Assembly: GCF_003149185.1 (NCBI RefSeq) | Contig: NZ_QGDO01000002.1 | Location: 1,178,001-1,242,000 of the forward strand | Source of the DNA: Sediminitomix flava | Lineage (GTDB): Bacteria > Bacteroidota > Bacteroidia > Cytophagales > Flammeovirgaceae | Length of the DNA: 64,000 nucleotides | Direction of reading: 5' to 3' | Shown here: positions 29,182 to 37,965 of the stretch, piece by piece | How the letters are laid out: each line of letters begins with the position of its first letter | Numbering within the stretch: the first letter of the stretch is position 1 | The notes under the pieces: model-generated | The model's input: only the letters and a program-made list of their open reading frames with translations | Databases searched by the model: none | Told to the model about the DNA's origin: nothing | Made by a program: the position numbers and the translations under genes

Positions 29182-30486
29182 ATGGTTTTTGATATCAATT
29201 ATTTTCATGATTTAAAAGGTACTGATTTAGACCGATTATTAGCTGAAGGTTGGTTCCGTCATACCGAGATCATGGCACGATATGAGTTGATGTTTTTTGA
29301 TGAACAAGTGAAAGGAGTGGTCCCTTTAAGAGTTGATTTGGAAAATTATCAGCATTCTAAGGGGCAAAGAAAACAGCTTAAAAAAATAACTCACCTAAAA
29401 AGAGAAATTAAGCCACTTGAAATCACTTCAGAACTTGATCAACTTTACAGAACCTACAGACGAATGCGATTCCCTGAAATGGGTGATAAGTCTATCTATG
29501 AATTTTTTAATGGTCTCACCTCATTTGATCTTCCTTACGAAACTTGGCAAGTCACTTACAAACTTGATGGAGAATTGATTGCAGCTAGTTTTTTTGATGT
29601 AGGAAAAGAATCTACCTGTGGATTATTAGGAATCTATCATCCCGAGCAAAAGCATTTAGGTCTAGGCTTTCTTTCCATGCTTGTAGAAGTAGAATGGGCT
29701 ATCGCTCATGGTAAAAAATATTATTATCCAGGCTATCTTTTAGATTCGAAATCTGTTTTTGACTATAAAGGACGATTAAAAAATCTAGAATTCTTCAATT
29801 GGGATAATGAATGGCATCCTTGGGAAAACTTTCAAGCTAGCGAAACGCTTTACCATCAAACGAGAAGAAAGTTAAACCGCCTTGCCCAAGAGTTATCTAT
29901 CCGATCAGACTATGAACCTCAAGTGATTGAAGTGAAAGATTATTTTGCATACCGTTGGAACAACAGACCAACTGATATGCAAAGTCCTCTTCAGATTCAA
30001 CTTCGTACAGGTATGGCACACCAACTACGAATTGAGTATCTCCATAAAGAAGAACAGTATCGTATTTACCCTTACGCATTTCAAGCGATTGGACAATCTA
30101 AGGATATGTATACCAAAGATGCTGATGAAATTCTGGATATAGCGGATAACTATTATGAACTGATTCACCAGATGGAGGTTTTACAGTTCCAAGAATTAAC
30201 CCCTATTTATCAATATATTCGCAAAGATGTAAAATCTCGATTCTCTAGCCTTGATATCAATTTATTTGGTAATGCTTTCCCCAACTTTACATGGATTTTA
30301 TTCACTTTAAAAAGTAAACGTTGGCGAATAGGGTTAGGAATTCGCCAAGAACATTTAGGTAAAGAGATTGATCGTTGTTATGTACTTGAACGGTATGAAC
30401 CTTTCGTTGGAGAATGGGGAATTGTAGGGAAATTTTGGGATGAAAACGAATTTGAAATTCTTCTAGAAAAAGGCTTAGAAAGTTAA
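29182..30486 (+). CDS. Arginyl/leucyl-tRNA-protein transferase-like protein (ATE/Bpt C-terminal fold)
   Basis: 434 residues. Residues about 40-220 resemble the GNAT-like C-terminal domain of aminoacyl-tRNA-protein transferases: LYRTYRRMRFPEMG, a GELIAASFFDVG strand, GIYHPEQKHLGLGFLSML, then the KKYYYPGY-LLDS and FDYKGRLKN segments. These enzymes attach Leu or Arg to protein N termini and feed the N-degron pathway. The N-terminal Cys cluster of eukaryotic ATE1 is absent. The last 200 residues (about 235-434) form an extra domain I do not recognise. An AAGGGAG ribosome site lies before the ATG. Activity and substrate are inferred from fold only. Confidence 0.7.
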   Translation: MVFDINYFHDLKGTDLDRLLAEGWFRHTEIMARYELMFFDEQVKGVVPLRVDLENYQHSKGQRKQLKKITHLKREIKPLEITSELDQLYRTYRRMRFPEMGDKSIYEFFNGLTSFDLPYETWQVTYKLDGELIAASFFDVGKESTCGLLGIYHPEQKHLGLGFLSMLVEVEWAIAHGKKYYYPGYLLDSKSVFDYKGRLKNLEFFNWDNEWHPWENFQASETLYHQTRRKLNRLAQELSIRSDYEPQVIEVKDYFAYRWNNRPTDMQSPLQIQLRTGMAHQLRIEYLHKEEQYRIYPYAFQAIGQSKDMYTKDADEILDIADNYYELIHQMEVLQFQELTPIYQYIRKDVKSRFSSLDINLFGNAFPNFTWILFTLKSKRWRIGLGIRQEHLGKEIDRCYVLERYEPFVGEWGIVGKFWDENEFEILLEKGLES

Positions 30487-30616
30487 CTTCACCGCCATAA
30501 AGTACATTTCCATTTTAATAATTATCTCAATGCAACTATTCTAGTGAAAAAAGATGTTGTAAGAATATCAAAGTATTCTAGTCTATTTTTCTAGTGATAC
30601 TTTGTGGCGTTGAAAG
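30486..30616. repeat. 131-bp segment bounded by imperfect 19-bp inverted repeats
   Basis: 30486-30504 and 30598-30616 match as inverted repeats at 15 of 19 positions (core CGCCAtAAAGTA). TTCTAGT(G) motifs recur inside. It could be a small non-coding RNA, a cruciform or a degenerate miniature element; nothing proves which. Confidence 0.45.
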
Positions 30617-30656
30617 TTGAAAAGGTCTAGCCCACAATTGAGCTAGACCTTTTTAT
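30617..30656. terminator. Bidirectional terminator after the ATE-like gene and the rhodanese gene
   Basis: A 12-bp stem (30620-30631 with 30642-30653) is followed by T on the right and preceded by A on the left, between convergent genes. Confidence 0.88.
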
Positions 30657-31178
30657 TTATTTAAGCTCATATAAGTGTGGTGCAACTAACCAAATCCCCC
30701 ATTCAGGGCTATAAGGGTGTACTTCATTCACTACTTCTTCATCACGATAAATATTTTTTTTAGCATTTGCCCACTCAAAAATTCCTCCATACAAATTCAC
30801 TACTGTTGCTTTCGTCTGTTCTTGAAGCTTCTCTCCTACCAATGCACTACGGTAACCCACACTACAATAAACGACTACCGTATCTGAAACATCAAGATTT
30901 TGAAGCAAGCTTTTGTCTAGCTTCTCTCCTTTCTCATCTACCCAAATTGCAGACCTTATATGACTCACTTCAAACTCCTCCTCCGTTCTACAATCCAATA
31001 AAATCATATCTGCACTTAGTTCTTCCATATTAATATATGGAGTAACCTTAGGAACAAAACTATCAATCATCTCATGATAAAGCTCTTGCTTATTTTCTTG
31101 AAAAAAAGAGGATAAGAACTTCAAACTTAAAAGACAAACAAGCGATAACACGATATATTGTTTTTTAAAGATAAACAT
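30657..31178 (-). CDS. Membrane-anchored rhodanese-like sulfurtransferase
   Basis: 173 residues. A hydrophobic N-terminal helix (about residues 7-26) acts as signal or anchor. One rhodanese domain follows at about 48-150, with the catalytic loop C105-SVGY-R110, the LLDCRTEEEFEVSHIRSAI entry motif and a GGIFEWANA exit motif. The catalytic Cys and loop Arg are both present, so sulfur or arsenate/phosphate-type chemistry is possible; the physiological acceptor is unknown. It is transcribed alone, convergent with the ATE-like gene. Confidence 0.88.
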   Translation of the reverse strand: MFIFKKQYIVLSLVCLLSLKFLSSFFQENKQELYHEMIDSFVPKVTPYINMEELSADMILLDCRTEEEFEVSHIRSAIWVDEKGEKLDKSLLQNLDVSDTVVVYCSVGYRSALVGEKLQEQTKATVVNLYGGIFEWANAKKNIYRDEEVVNEVHPYSPEWGIWLVAPHLYELK

Positions 31179-31487
31179 CTGTTAGAAACATAACATAGAT
31201 CACTAGTGACTGAAAATGTTCGATTAAGAACTGAAATTATATTCGTCATTAGTACTTCATCATTTATCCCCCTTTAAGGGTATTTTCTTAAATGAAAACT
31301 AAAATAATTGAAGAAAGATAAATAGAATCTACTATAAAATCTTATTTTCATAATAATGATACCCTATAAAAGGTATCTACTACAATTGGTCTAATACTCA
31401 CAACAAAGTCTTTTAACTATTTATGTTTGTATTTTTTTGAGATGCAAATTTAATAACCCAAAAGCTTATTTTAGAAGGTTCGATAGA
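31179..31487. other. Divergent intergenic region with one -7 box
   Basis: 309 bases between the rhodanese gene and the histidine kinase gene. It holds the TATGTTTG box at 31422-31429 and a small CCCTT-T-AAGGG palindrome near 31270. Otherwise it is AT-rich, with no gene seen. Confidence 0.55.
31422..31429 (+). promoter_or_regulatory. Probable -7 box (TATGTTTG) of the histidine kinase gene
   Basis: Exact TAnnTTTG match, about 60 bases before the ATG at 31488. It places transcription start near or after the TTG at 31437, the most upstream frame opening. Confidence 0.45.
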
Positions 31488-32765
31488 ATGTTGCTCACAA
31501 AATCTGATTTTACCTTTGAATTTCTCTTCATAAAGAAGAAACTAACTGATGCTTGTCTAAATTTACTTTCAATTACTGGTCTAGTAAGTTTATTTGGTAT
31601 CTTTCTACATACTGGTATTGTGGTAAATACTACAATCATTATAACATACCTATGTATTTATACTGCTGTTGTTTCTATTACAGTATTCAAAACACACGTC
31701 CCTCTGTTTTATCGAAAACTTTTTATTCTTTGCCTATTTTTCTTTTTGTCTTTATACCTCTTTTACGCTGTTGGAGTGATAGGTATTTCTCTTTTATTCC
31801 TTATAATTTTCACTGTACTTGGAGGGATATTATTTAATCAAAGAATTGGTCTTTTATGCTTGGGTTTAGCTAGTGGTATGCTTGTAGCCTTTGGTATTTT
31901 AGCTAAGTATAAACTAATTGCCTTTCGAGATCCTTATTCATCTTCATCAGAAACTTGGTTATCTACCACTATTATTTATGTACTCTTGGTCGGGATTCTA
32001 TTGTCTGTAATCGAGCTACTGCACCAGCATATCGGAAAACTCATCAAGAAATTGGATGAAAAACATGTTGAATTAGCCAAAGCAAATCATGAATTAGATA
32101 CGTTTATTTATAGAGTTTCTCACGATCTACGTTCCCCAATCTTATCTTCCATAGGTCTAATTGAATTGACGAAGAACACAAAAAAAGAAAAAGACCGCAG
32201 ACATTATCTTGATTTACAATTAACCAGCCTTAAAAAGCTAGATACTTTTATCCTGAATATATTAGAATACTCTAGAAATAATAATCAAGAAGTTTATGAA
32301 GAGGAAATTGAGACAGGAAAGTTCATAAATAACCTTATTCAAGCGTACGAAATTGACTATCCGAAAGTCAATCAATTACAAGATGTCTACCAAGAAATTC
32401 CATTCTGTTCTGACCCAACCAGACTCGCTATCATTCTTAATAATTTACTATCAAATGCTTTCAGATTTACCGCTACTACTTCCGAAACTCCTTTAGTAAA
32501 AGTAGTGGCTATTGTTGATCGTGAATATCTCAATATTTGGGTCTCCGATAATGGCATTGGCATTTTACCCGAATATCAAGCAAAAGTATTTGACCTTTTC
32601 TTCCGTGCTTCAGACGAAAATCATGGTACAGGTGTTGGGTTATATATCGTTCGAGAAACTGTTCGAAAGCTAAATGGAAGAATTAATCTTTATTCTGTGC
32701 CTCGCAAAGGGACTACTGTAAAAGTACAAATCCCTAATTTATTTTTCGCTGAGAAAGGCGCTTAA
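31488..32765 (+). CDS. Membrane sensor histidine kinase
   Basis: 425 residues from ATG 31488 (AGAAGG eight bases upstream; the frame is open back to TTG 31437, which lacks support). About six membrane helices (residues 20-175) have no obvious periplasmic domain, so the signal may be sensed in the membrane. A short helical linker leads to the HisKA domain with phospho-acceptor His212 in SHDLRSP. The HATPase domain shows an N box (NNLLSNAFRF), G1 (SDNGIGI) and G2 (GTGVGLYIV). It is a complete kinase with no receiver domain and no response regulator nearby, so it is an orphan kinase here. Confidence 0.92.
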   Translation: MLLTKSDFTFEFLFIKKKLTDACLNLLSITGLVSLFGIFLHTGIVVNTTIIITYLCIYTAVVSITVFKTHVPLFYRKLFILCLFFFLSLYLFYAVGVIGISLLFLIIFTVLGGILFNQRIGLLCLGLASGMLVAFGILAKYKLIAFRDPYSSSSETWLSTTIIYVLLVGILLSVIELLHQHIGKLIKKLDEKHVELAKANHELDTFIYRVSHDLRSPILSSIGLIELTKNTKKEKDRRHYLDLQLTSLKKLDTFILNILEYSRNNNQEVYEEEIETGKFINNLIQAYEIDYPKVNQLQDVYQEIPFCSDPTRLAIILNNLLSNAFRFTATTSETPLVKVVAIVDREYLNIWVSDNGIGILPEYQAKVFDLFFRASDENHGTGVGLYIVRETVRKLNGRINLYSVPRKGTTVKVQIPNLFFAEKGA

Positions 32766-32900
32766 TACTTGATTTTGAGGGTTCATACAGTCCTCATAAA
32801 ATGTTGATAATTATCATGTTTTCAAGGTGAAGATAAAGTTAACAATTCCCATCTCTTCTTATTTTCCTTCAAAATCAACTGCTTATATCAAAAATATGAT

Positions 32901-32908
32901 TACCTTTG
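32901..32908 (+). promoter_or_regulatory. Probable -7 box (TACCTTTG) of the DEAD-box helicase gene
   Basis: Exact match to the box used by the tRNA array and metK. It leaves a leader of about 110 bases before the ATG, containing a CTGC/GCAG hairpin (32943-32956). No TTG is seen at the -33 distance. Confidence 0.5.
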
Positions 32909-33027
32909 TGCCTTTGTTTTACTGGCATTGTAGCTGGGCTTACTGCATTAAGGCAGAAGTTTTAGGGAAAGCTCAATAGACAATAAAGGTAAAAGCTGGA
33001 AGAATAAAGATAATTAAAAGCTAAAAA

Positions 33028-34788
33028 ATGCTTGGGTTAAAAGAAGAAATTGTAAAGGGAATTGAAGAGTTAGGGTTCGAACAGCCAACACCAGTTCAAG
33101 AGAAAGTTGTCCCAATGTTATTGGAAAAAGACATCGACTTGATCGCATTAGCACAAACTGGTACAGGAAAAACCGCCGCTTTTGGATTGCCAATCATTCA
33201 AAAGACAGATACTAGCGGAAAAACACTTCAAAACCTTATATTGAGTCCTACCCGTGAACTGTGTCTACAAATTGCAAGAAACCTCAAAGACTACGCTAAA
33301 TACTTGCCACAACTCCGTATTGTAGAACTTTATGGAGGTACTGACATCGTAAGACAAATCAAGGAACTTAGAAGAGGTGCACACATTGTTGTTGCTACAC
33401 CAGGTCGTTTACACGATTTGATCCGTAGAGAAGAAATTGATCTTTCTTCTGTAGAGAGAGTAGTTTTGGATGAAGCTGACGAAATGTTGGATATGGGCTT
33501 CAAAGAAGAATTGAATGCCATTCTTTCAAACACTCCTATTACAAGAACAACAATCTTGTTCTCAGCTACACTTTCTAAAGAAGCTGAGAAAATTTCTGCT
33601 GAGTACATGTTTGAACCAACAAAAATTACTGTTGGTAAACGTAACTCTGGAAATGAAAACGTAACACACGAGTACTATGCAGTACACCGTGATTCTCGTT
33701 ACGCTGCACTTAAGCGTGTTGCAGATATGTACCCAGATATGTACGGAATTGTATTCTGCCGTACGCGTATGGAGACAAAAGAAGTAGCTGCTCAATTGAT
33801 TAAAGATGGTTACAATGCAGATGCTTTGCATGGTGACTTATCGCAAAGCCAACGTGATTCTGTAATGGATCGATTCCGTTACAAGAATATCCAAATGTTG
33901 GTGGCTACTGATGTTGCAGCTCGTGGATTGGACGTAAACAACCTTACTTGTGTAATCAACTACAACCTTCCTGATGACACTGAAACTTATACGCACCGTA
34001 GTGGTCGTACAGGTCGTGCAGGTCAAAAAGGATTCTCGATCAGTTTGGTAACTCCTCGTGAAAGCGGAAAAGTTAGACAAATTGAGCGTATCATCCGTTG
34101 TAAGGTTGAGAAAAGAGATATTCCTAACGGAGAAGCTGTTTGTCAAAGACAAATTGAAAGCTTCCTAGATAAAATGGTTACTCCTGTTGAAGAGAGTAAT
34201 GAATACGTTGAGCAAATCCTTCCATCTATGATGGAGAAGTTTGAGGACTTGAGCAAAGAGGAGCTTGTAAAGCAAATCGTTAATCAGAAGTTCCAAGAGC
34301 TTTTCGATTATTACAAAGATGCTCCAGATTTGAACAACGTTCGTATGGATCGTAGAAATGATCGTTTTGATCGTAGAGACAGAGGTGAGCGTGGCGACCG
34401 CGGAGGAAGACGCGATTATGTTCGTTTAGACCGTTTCTCTATGAACATTGGTCAAGATAAAGGTTTGTCTGCAGGTAAAGTTATTGAGCTTATCAATAAA
34501 GTATCTCCAGGTGAGCAAATCAAATTGGGTAGAATTGATGTAACTGAGAAGAAAACATACTTCGATGCAGATCAATCATACAGCCAATTCTTGATGGATG
34601 CACTTAACGGTTATGATTACTTCAACAGCCAAGTTCGTATCAGCAAGGTAAGAAGACCAAACCGTGATGATCGTGGCGGACGTGGTGGATACCGTGGCGG
34701 CGGAAACCGTAACGGTGGTGGAAACAGAGACTTCCGTGGTGGAAATCGTGGTGACCACAGACAACGTTCTGGTAGAAGACACAACTAA
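33028..34788 (+). CDS. DEAD-box RNA helicase with DbpA-type RNA-binding domain and RGG tail
   Basis: ATP-dependent RNA helicase of 586 residues, probably acting in ribosome assembly or RNA decay, like DeaD/CsdA. It has a Q motif near residue 18, Walker A AQTGTGKT (Lys48), PTRELC, GGTD, TPGRLHD, DEAD at 148-151, SATL, and HRSGRTGRAG. A linker rich in RNDRFDRRDRGERGD leads to a DbpA-like RNA-binding domain (about 468-540). The C terminus is a low-complexity Arg/Gly/Asn tail of about 40 residues. Such tails promote RNA binding and condensate formation in other helicases (family knowledge). The leader of about 110 bases may carry regulation. Confidence 0.95.
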   Translation: MLGLKEEIVKGIEELGFEQPTPVQEKVVPMLLEKDIDLIALAQTGTGKTAAFGLPIIQKTDTSGKTLQNLILSPTRELCLQIARNLKDYAKYLPQLRIVELYGGTDIVRQIKELRRGAHIVVATPGRLHDLIRREEIDLSSVERVVLDEADEMLDMGFKEELNAILSNTPITRTTILFSATLSKEAEKISAEYMFEPTKITVGKRNSGNENVTHEYYAVHRDSRYAALKRVADMYPDMYGIVFCRTRMETKEVAAQLIKDGYNADALHGDLSQSQRDSVMDRFRYKNIQMLVATDVAARGLDVNNLTCVINYNLPDDTETYTHRSGRTGRAGQKGFSISLVTPRESGKVRQIERIIRCKVEKRDIPNGEAVCQRQIESFLDKMVTPVEESNEYVEQILPSMMEKFEDLSKEELVKQIVNQKFQELFDYYKDAPDLNNVRMDRRNDRFDRRDRGERGDRGGRRDYVRLDRFSMNIGQDKGLSAGKVIELINKVSPGEQIKLGRIDVTEKKTYFDADQSYSQFLMDALNGYDYFNSQVRISKVRRPNRDDRGGRGGYRGGGNRNGGGNRDFRGGNRGDHRQRSGRRHN

Positions 34789-34814
34789 TCTTTCGGGATT
34801 ACTTAAAATATTGA

Positions 34815-34852
34815 GGGTTTGCTTTCTATTTTTGAAAGCAAGCCCTTTTTTC
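34815..34852 (+). terminator. Terminator of the DEAD-box helicase gene
   Basis: A 12-bp stem with one G-T pair (34815-34826 with 34834-34845) is followed by seven T. Confidence 0.9.
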
Positions 34853-34910
34853 ATTTCCTACATTTCTGATTCAAGTACTAGGACATATACTTCCCAAATA
34901 AACCTTTACT

Positions 34911-35041
34911 GTTCTTAGAGTAACTCTAAGAACTCATAAATGAAGGATAGAGTCTTCAGACTCGATTTCATGTACATTTTTCGAGTCAGAAGACTCTAAC
35001 TCTCATCAATAAAACCTTAGATAGCTTCGCAAATTCTAAGG
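34911..35041. repeat. Cluster of three hairpins upstream of recQ
   Basis: Hairpin 1: 10-bp perfect stem, 34911-34920 with 34924-34933. Hairpin 2: 17-bp stem with one mismatch, 34949-34965 with 34981-34997. Hairpin 3: 7-bp stem, 35015-35021 with 35035-35041. They lie in 388 gene-free bases (34789-35176), well after the helicase terminator. None has a T tail typical of a terminator. Confidence 0.75.
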
Positions 35042-35176
35042 ATAGTTACACTCGTTTATATATATCCTAATACTTATTCCACAATACTTCCACCGAACTC
35101 CTCTAGCTTTTAAGGTCTCTTGCTAAAAAAGATGTACCTTTAGCCACTACGGTCAGACTTTAAAGCAATAAAATAG

Positions 35177-37117
35177 ATGAAGGCACAGGAATTACTCAAA
35201 AAACACTTCGGATTCGATCAATTCAGAAATGGGCAAGAAAATGTAGTTAGTCAGTTGATTTCAGGTCAATCTGCTGCGGCTATTTTCCCCACGGGTTCAG
35301 GAAAATCACTTTGCTACCAATTACCAGCGCTAGCCTTGCCTCATCTGACATTGGTGGTTTCTCCATTATTAGCGCTGATCAAAGACCAATTGAATTTTTT
35401 AGAAGCCAAAGGAATCCCTTCTGCCCGATTAGATTCATCACTCTCGAAAGAAGAAATGTTTTCGGTACAAGATCGTGTAAGAAATGGAGCCGTAAAAATT
35501 CTGTTCATTTCTGTTGAAAGATTCAAGAACGAACGATTTCGTCATTTTCTTTCAACGATTAATATTTCGATGCTTGTAGTCGATGAAGCCCACTGTATTT
35601 CAGAATGGGGACATAATTTCCGTCCAGACTATTTAAAGTTAGCCGAATACCGAAAAGAATTTAATATTCCACAGGTTTGTCTACTGACCGCTACTGCTAC
35701 GCCAAAAGTTGTAAAAGACATGTGTAGCAAATTTGAGCTGCCGAAAAAAAATGTAACTATCACTGGTTTTTATCGAGAAAACCTTTCTTTACATAGTCTT
35801 CCTGTCAAAACTGATGAGAAAGATAAAGTGCTCATCAATATGCTTTCTGAGCGTAAGCAAGAGTGTAATATTGTTTATGTCACACTCCAACAAACTGCTG
35901 AAAAAGTAGCAGAAACACTCAATCATGCCAATCTCTCAGCCGAAGCCTATCATGCAGGTATGAGCAATGAAAGCCGAATTGATATTCAGAATCGTTTTAT
36001 GAGAGGTGAAACAAAAACGATTGTTGCGACTATTGCATTCGGAATGGGAATCGACAAGTCAGATATCCGAAATGTCTTTCATTACGATCTACCGAAATCA
36101 ATTGAAAATTATTCTCAAGAAATTGGTCGAGCAGGTCGTGACGGAAGTCCATCCAACTGTTATGTATTAGGGAACTTAGATGATATTCATACCCTCGAAA
36201 ACTTTGTCTATGGAGACACACCTTTGCGTACTTCCATTGAAAAAGTATTGAGAGAAATCAAAGAAGCTGGAGACTCTTGGGAATACCGCATCTATCAGCT
36301 TTCTAATGATAGTAACATCAAACAGCTTCCGCTAAAAACCCTTCTCGTTTACCTAGAGATGTTTGGCATTATCAAACCTCAGTATAGTTATTTTGCGGAC
36401 TATCGACTGAAATTCAATCTGACAAAAGATGAAATCATCGCCAAGTTTGAAGGAGAAAGAAAGGAATTTATCAAAGCTATTTTCAAGTATGCGCCTCTAA
36501 AAAAAGTCTGGGCATCCCTAAACTTTAATGAGTTGCTTACAAACTATAACACAGACCGTGATCGGGTACTCAAAGCCTTAGAATATTTCCAAGAAAAAGA
36601 ATGGCTTGTGGTAGAAACAAAATATCAAACCGAAGTAGTGAAGGTCTTGAATCCTGATTTTGATGTAGAAGAAATACTTGAAAAATGCGATCATTTATTC
36701 CAAGTCAAAGAGGAAGGAGAAGTAAAACGTATTGATATTTTAATCAGACTTCTAAGTACACAACCTTGTATTGCAAAATCACTTTCCATTTACTTTGGTG
36801 AAGAAACGGACTGGGAAAAATGTGGACATTGTTCGTCTTGTAAAAATGGTGTTCAAGCACTCAAGCATTCAGAAGAACAACCTTCTGTCAGAACGTTCGC
36901 CTTTTATGACCTGACTAGTGAGTTTATTCAAAAGTTTGATCAGATGCCTTCTCCACAAATTATTGCTAGATTTCTATGTGGTATTCAAATGCCACTATTT
37001 ACAAAGATGAAAGTAAAGAAAATGTATGGATTTGGTGCATTGGCAAACTATCGTTTTCGTGAAGTGTTAGAGTGGGTAGAAGGATTACTATCTCAAACAG
37101 AAACTCCAAACACATGA
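35177..37117 (+). CDS. recQ: ATP-dependent DNA helicase RecQ
   Basis: 3'-5' helicase of 646 residues for recombination and replication-fork repair. Walker A is FPTGSGKS (Lys43), DEAH at about 136-139 is followed by the RecQ-specific CISEWGHNFRPDY loop, and QEIGRAGRDG is present. The canonical four-Cys zinc motif between the RecA lobes and the winged helix is not seen in its usual form; a CGHCSSC pair appears later, near residue 555. The C-terminal part differs from E. coli RecQ, as in the short-form RecQ of many Bacteroidota. It ends in an ATGA overlap with the following VOC gene. Confidence 0.94.
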   Translation: MKAQELLKKHFGFDQFRNGQENVVSQLISGQSAAAIFPTGSGKSLCYQLPALALPHLTLVVSPLLALIKDQLNFLEAKGIPSARLDSSLSKEEMFSVQDRVRNGAVKILFISVERFKNERFRHFLSTINISMLVVDEAHCISEWGHNFRPDYLKLAEYRKEFNIPQVCLLTATATPKVVKDMCSKFELPKKNVTITGFYRENLSLHSLPVKTDEKDKVLINMLSERKQECNIVYVTLQQTAEKVAETLNHANLSAEAYHAGMSNESRIDIQNRFMRGETKTIVATIAFGMGIDKSDIRNVFHYDLPKSIENYSQEIGRAGRDGSPSNCYVLGNLDDIHTLENFVYGDTPLRTSIEKVLREIKEAGDSWEYRIYQLSNDSNIKQLPLKTLLVYLEMFGIIKPQYSYFADYRLKFNLTKDEIIAKFEGERKEFIKAIFKYAPLKKVWASLNFNELLTNYNTDRDRVLKALEYFQEKEWLVVETKYQTEVVKVLNPDFDVEEILEKCDHLFQVKEEGEVKRIDILIRLLSTQPCIAKSLSIYFGEETDWEKCGHCSSCKNGVQALKHSEEQPSVRTFAFYDLTSEFIQKFDQMPSPQIIARFLCGIQMPLFTKMKVKKMYGFGALANYRFREVLEWVEGLLSQTETPNT

Positions 37118-37515
37118 TTAAGGCTAACATTGAACATATAGCAATTTGGGTACGAGACCTTGAAAAAATGCGTGCATTTTACTGTAAGTATTTTGAAGGA
37201 ATGACAAGGGATAAATATGTAAGCAAGAACAATGTAGGCTTTGAATCTTATTTTGTTCACTTCGGAATGGGTTGTCGTTTAGAGTTAATGTATAAAGCTG
37301 ACATTCCAGAGTCTCATCATGAAATTCTAAAAGAATATATCGGACTTACACACTTTGCTCTCAAAGTTGGTAGCCGAGAAAATGTCGAAAACTTAATTCT
37401 CCGATTAGAAAGTGATGGTTATGAAATACTAGGAAGACCTCGCCTAACAGGTGATGGCTTTTATGAAGCCATTATTTTAGACCCCGAAGGAAACCGAGTT
37501 GAGATTATGAGTTGA
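37114..37515 (+). CDS. VOC (glyoxalase/bleomycin-resistance) superfamily protein
   Basis: 133 residues from ATG 37114; the frame could open at 37072, but the ATG overlaps the recQ stop codon as ATGA, typical of translational coupling. The single domain holds two beta-alpha-beta-beta-beta units: IEHIAIWVRDLEKMRAFY at the start and GLTHFALKV in the middle. Likely metal ligands are His8, the Glu in CRLELM, the His in THFA and the Glu in NRVEIM, so a metal-dependent lyase, isomerase or dioxygenase is possible. Substrate is unknown. The link to recQ is positional only. Confidence 0.88.
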   Translation: MIKANIEHIAIWVRDLEKMRAFYCKYFEGMTRDKYVSKNNVGFESYFVHFGMGCRLELMYKADIPESHHEILKEYIGLTHFALKVGSRENVENLILRLESDGYEILGRPRLTGDGFYEAIILDPEGNRVEIMS

Positions 37516-37610
37516 TTAAATAAATGTTAATATTTTTCACTTTTTAAGTTTCAAACCTTATCAATATTAACTATAATTGCATGATTTTTACAATTATTAT
37601 ACTTTTTAAA

Positions 37611-37910
37611 ATGAAAAAGACACTAACATTAATCTCGTTACTTTTTGTAGCTTTTACTTTCTCATCATGTGATGAGCTTTTGGATGAGGTAAACTGTGTA
37701 AGCCTTGTTGCTGAATACAACAAGCTAATTGAAACTCCAGAAGAAGATATCGATTGTGATATGCTAACTGAGCTTTACGACATCATCAAAGAAGGTAAAG
37801 AGTGTGACGAATTCATGCAATTGGCAGAAGATGAGGGATACTCTTCAGTTGACGCAATGTTGGAAGAAGTAGAACTAGCTAAAGCTATCATTTGTACTTT
37901 TGCTCAATAA
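37611..37910 (+). CDS. Small acidic cysteine-containing lipoprotein
   Basis: 99 residues from ATG 37611 (an earlier ATG at 37581 would put about ten extra residues before the signal peptide). The signal peptide ends in the lipobox FSSC with lipidation at Cys20. Acidic residues follow immediately (DELLDE), resembling the Bacteroidota surface-export signal. Four more cysteines (29, 49, 65, 95) could form two disulfides in a small helical fold. No family is recognised. It is monocistronic, with its own terminator. Confidence 0.65.
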   Translation: MKKTLTLISLLFVAFTFSSCDELLDEVNCVSLVAEYNKLIETPEEDIDCDMLTELYDIIKEGKECDEFMQLAEDEGYSSVDAMLEEVELAKAIICTFAQ

Positions 37911-37929
37911 TCGAAAGAAAGAAATTCCC

Positions 37930-37965
37930 AAAACTCTTAATCTGTAAAGGTTAAGAGTTTTTTTT
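37930..37965. terminator. Terminator of the small lipoprotein gene
   Basis: An 11-bp stem (AAAACTCTTAA with its complement at 37951-37961) runs into nine T. It abuts the stop of the convergent aminotransferase gene and may serve both. Confidence 0.88.
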
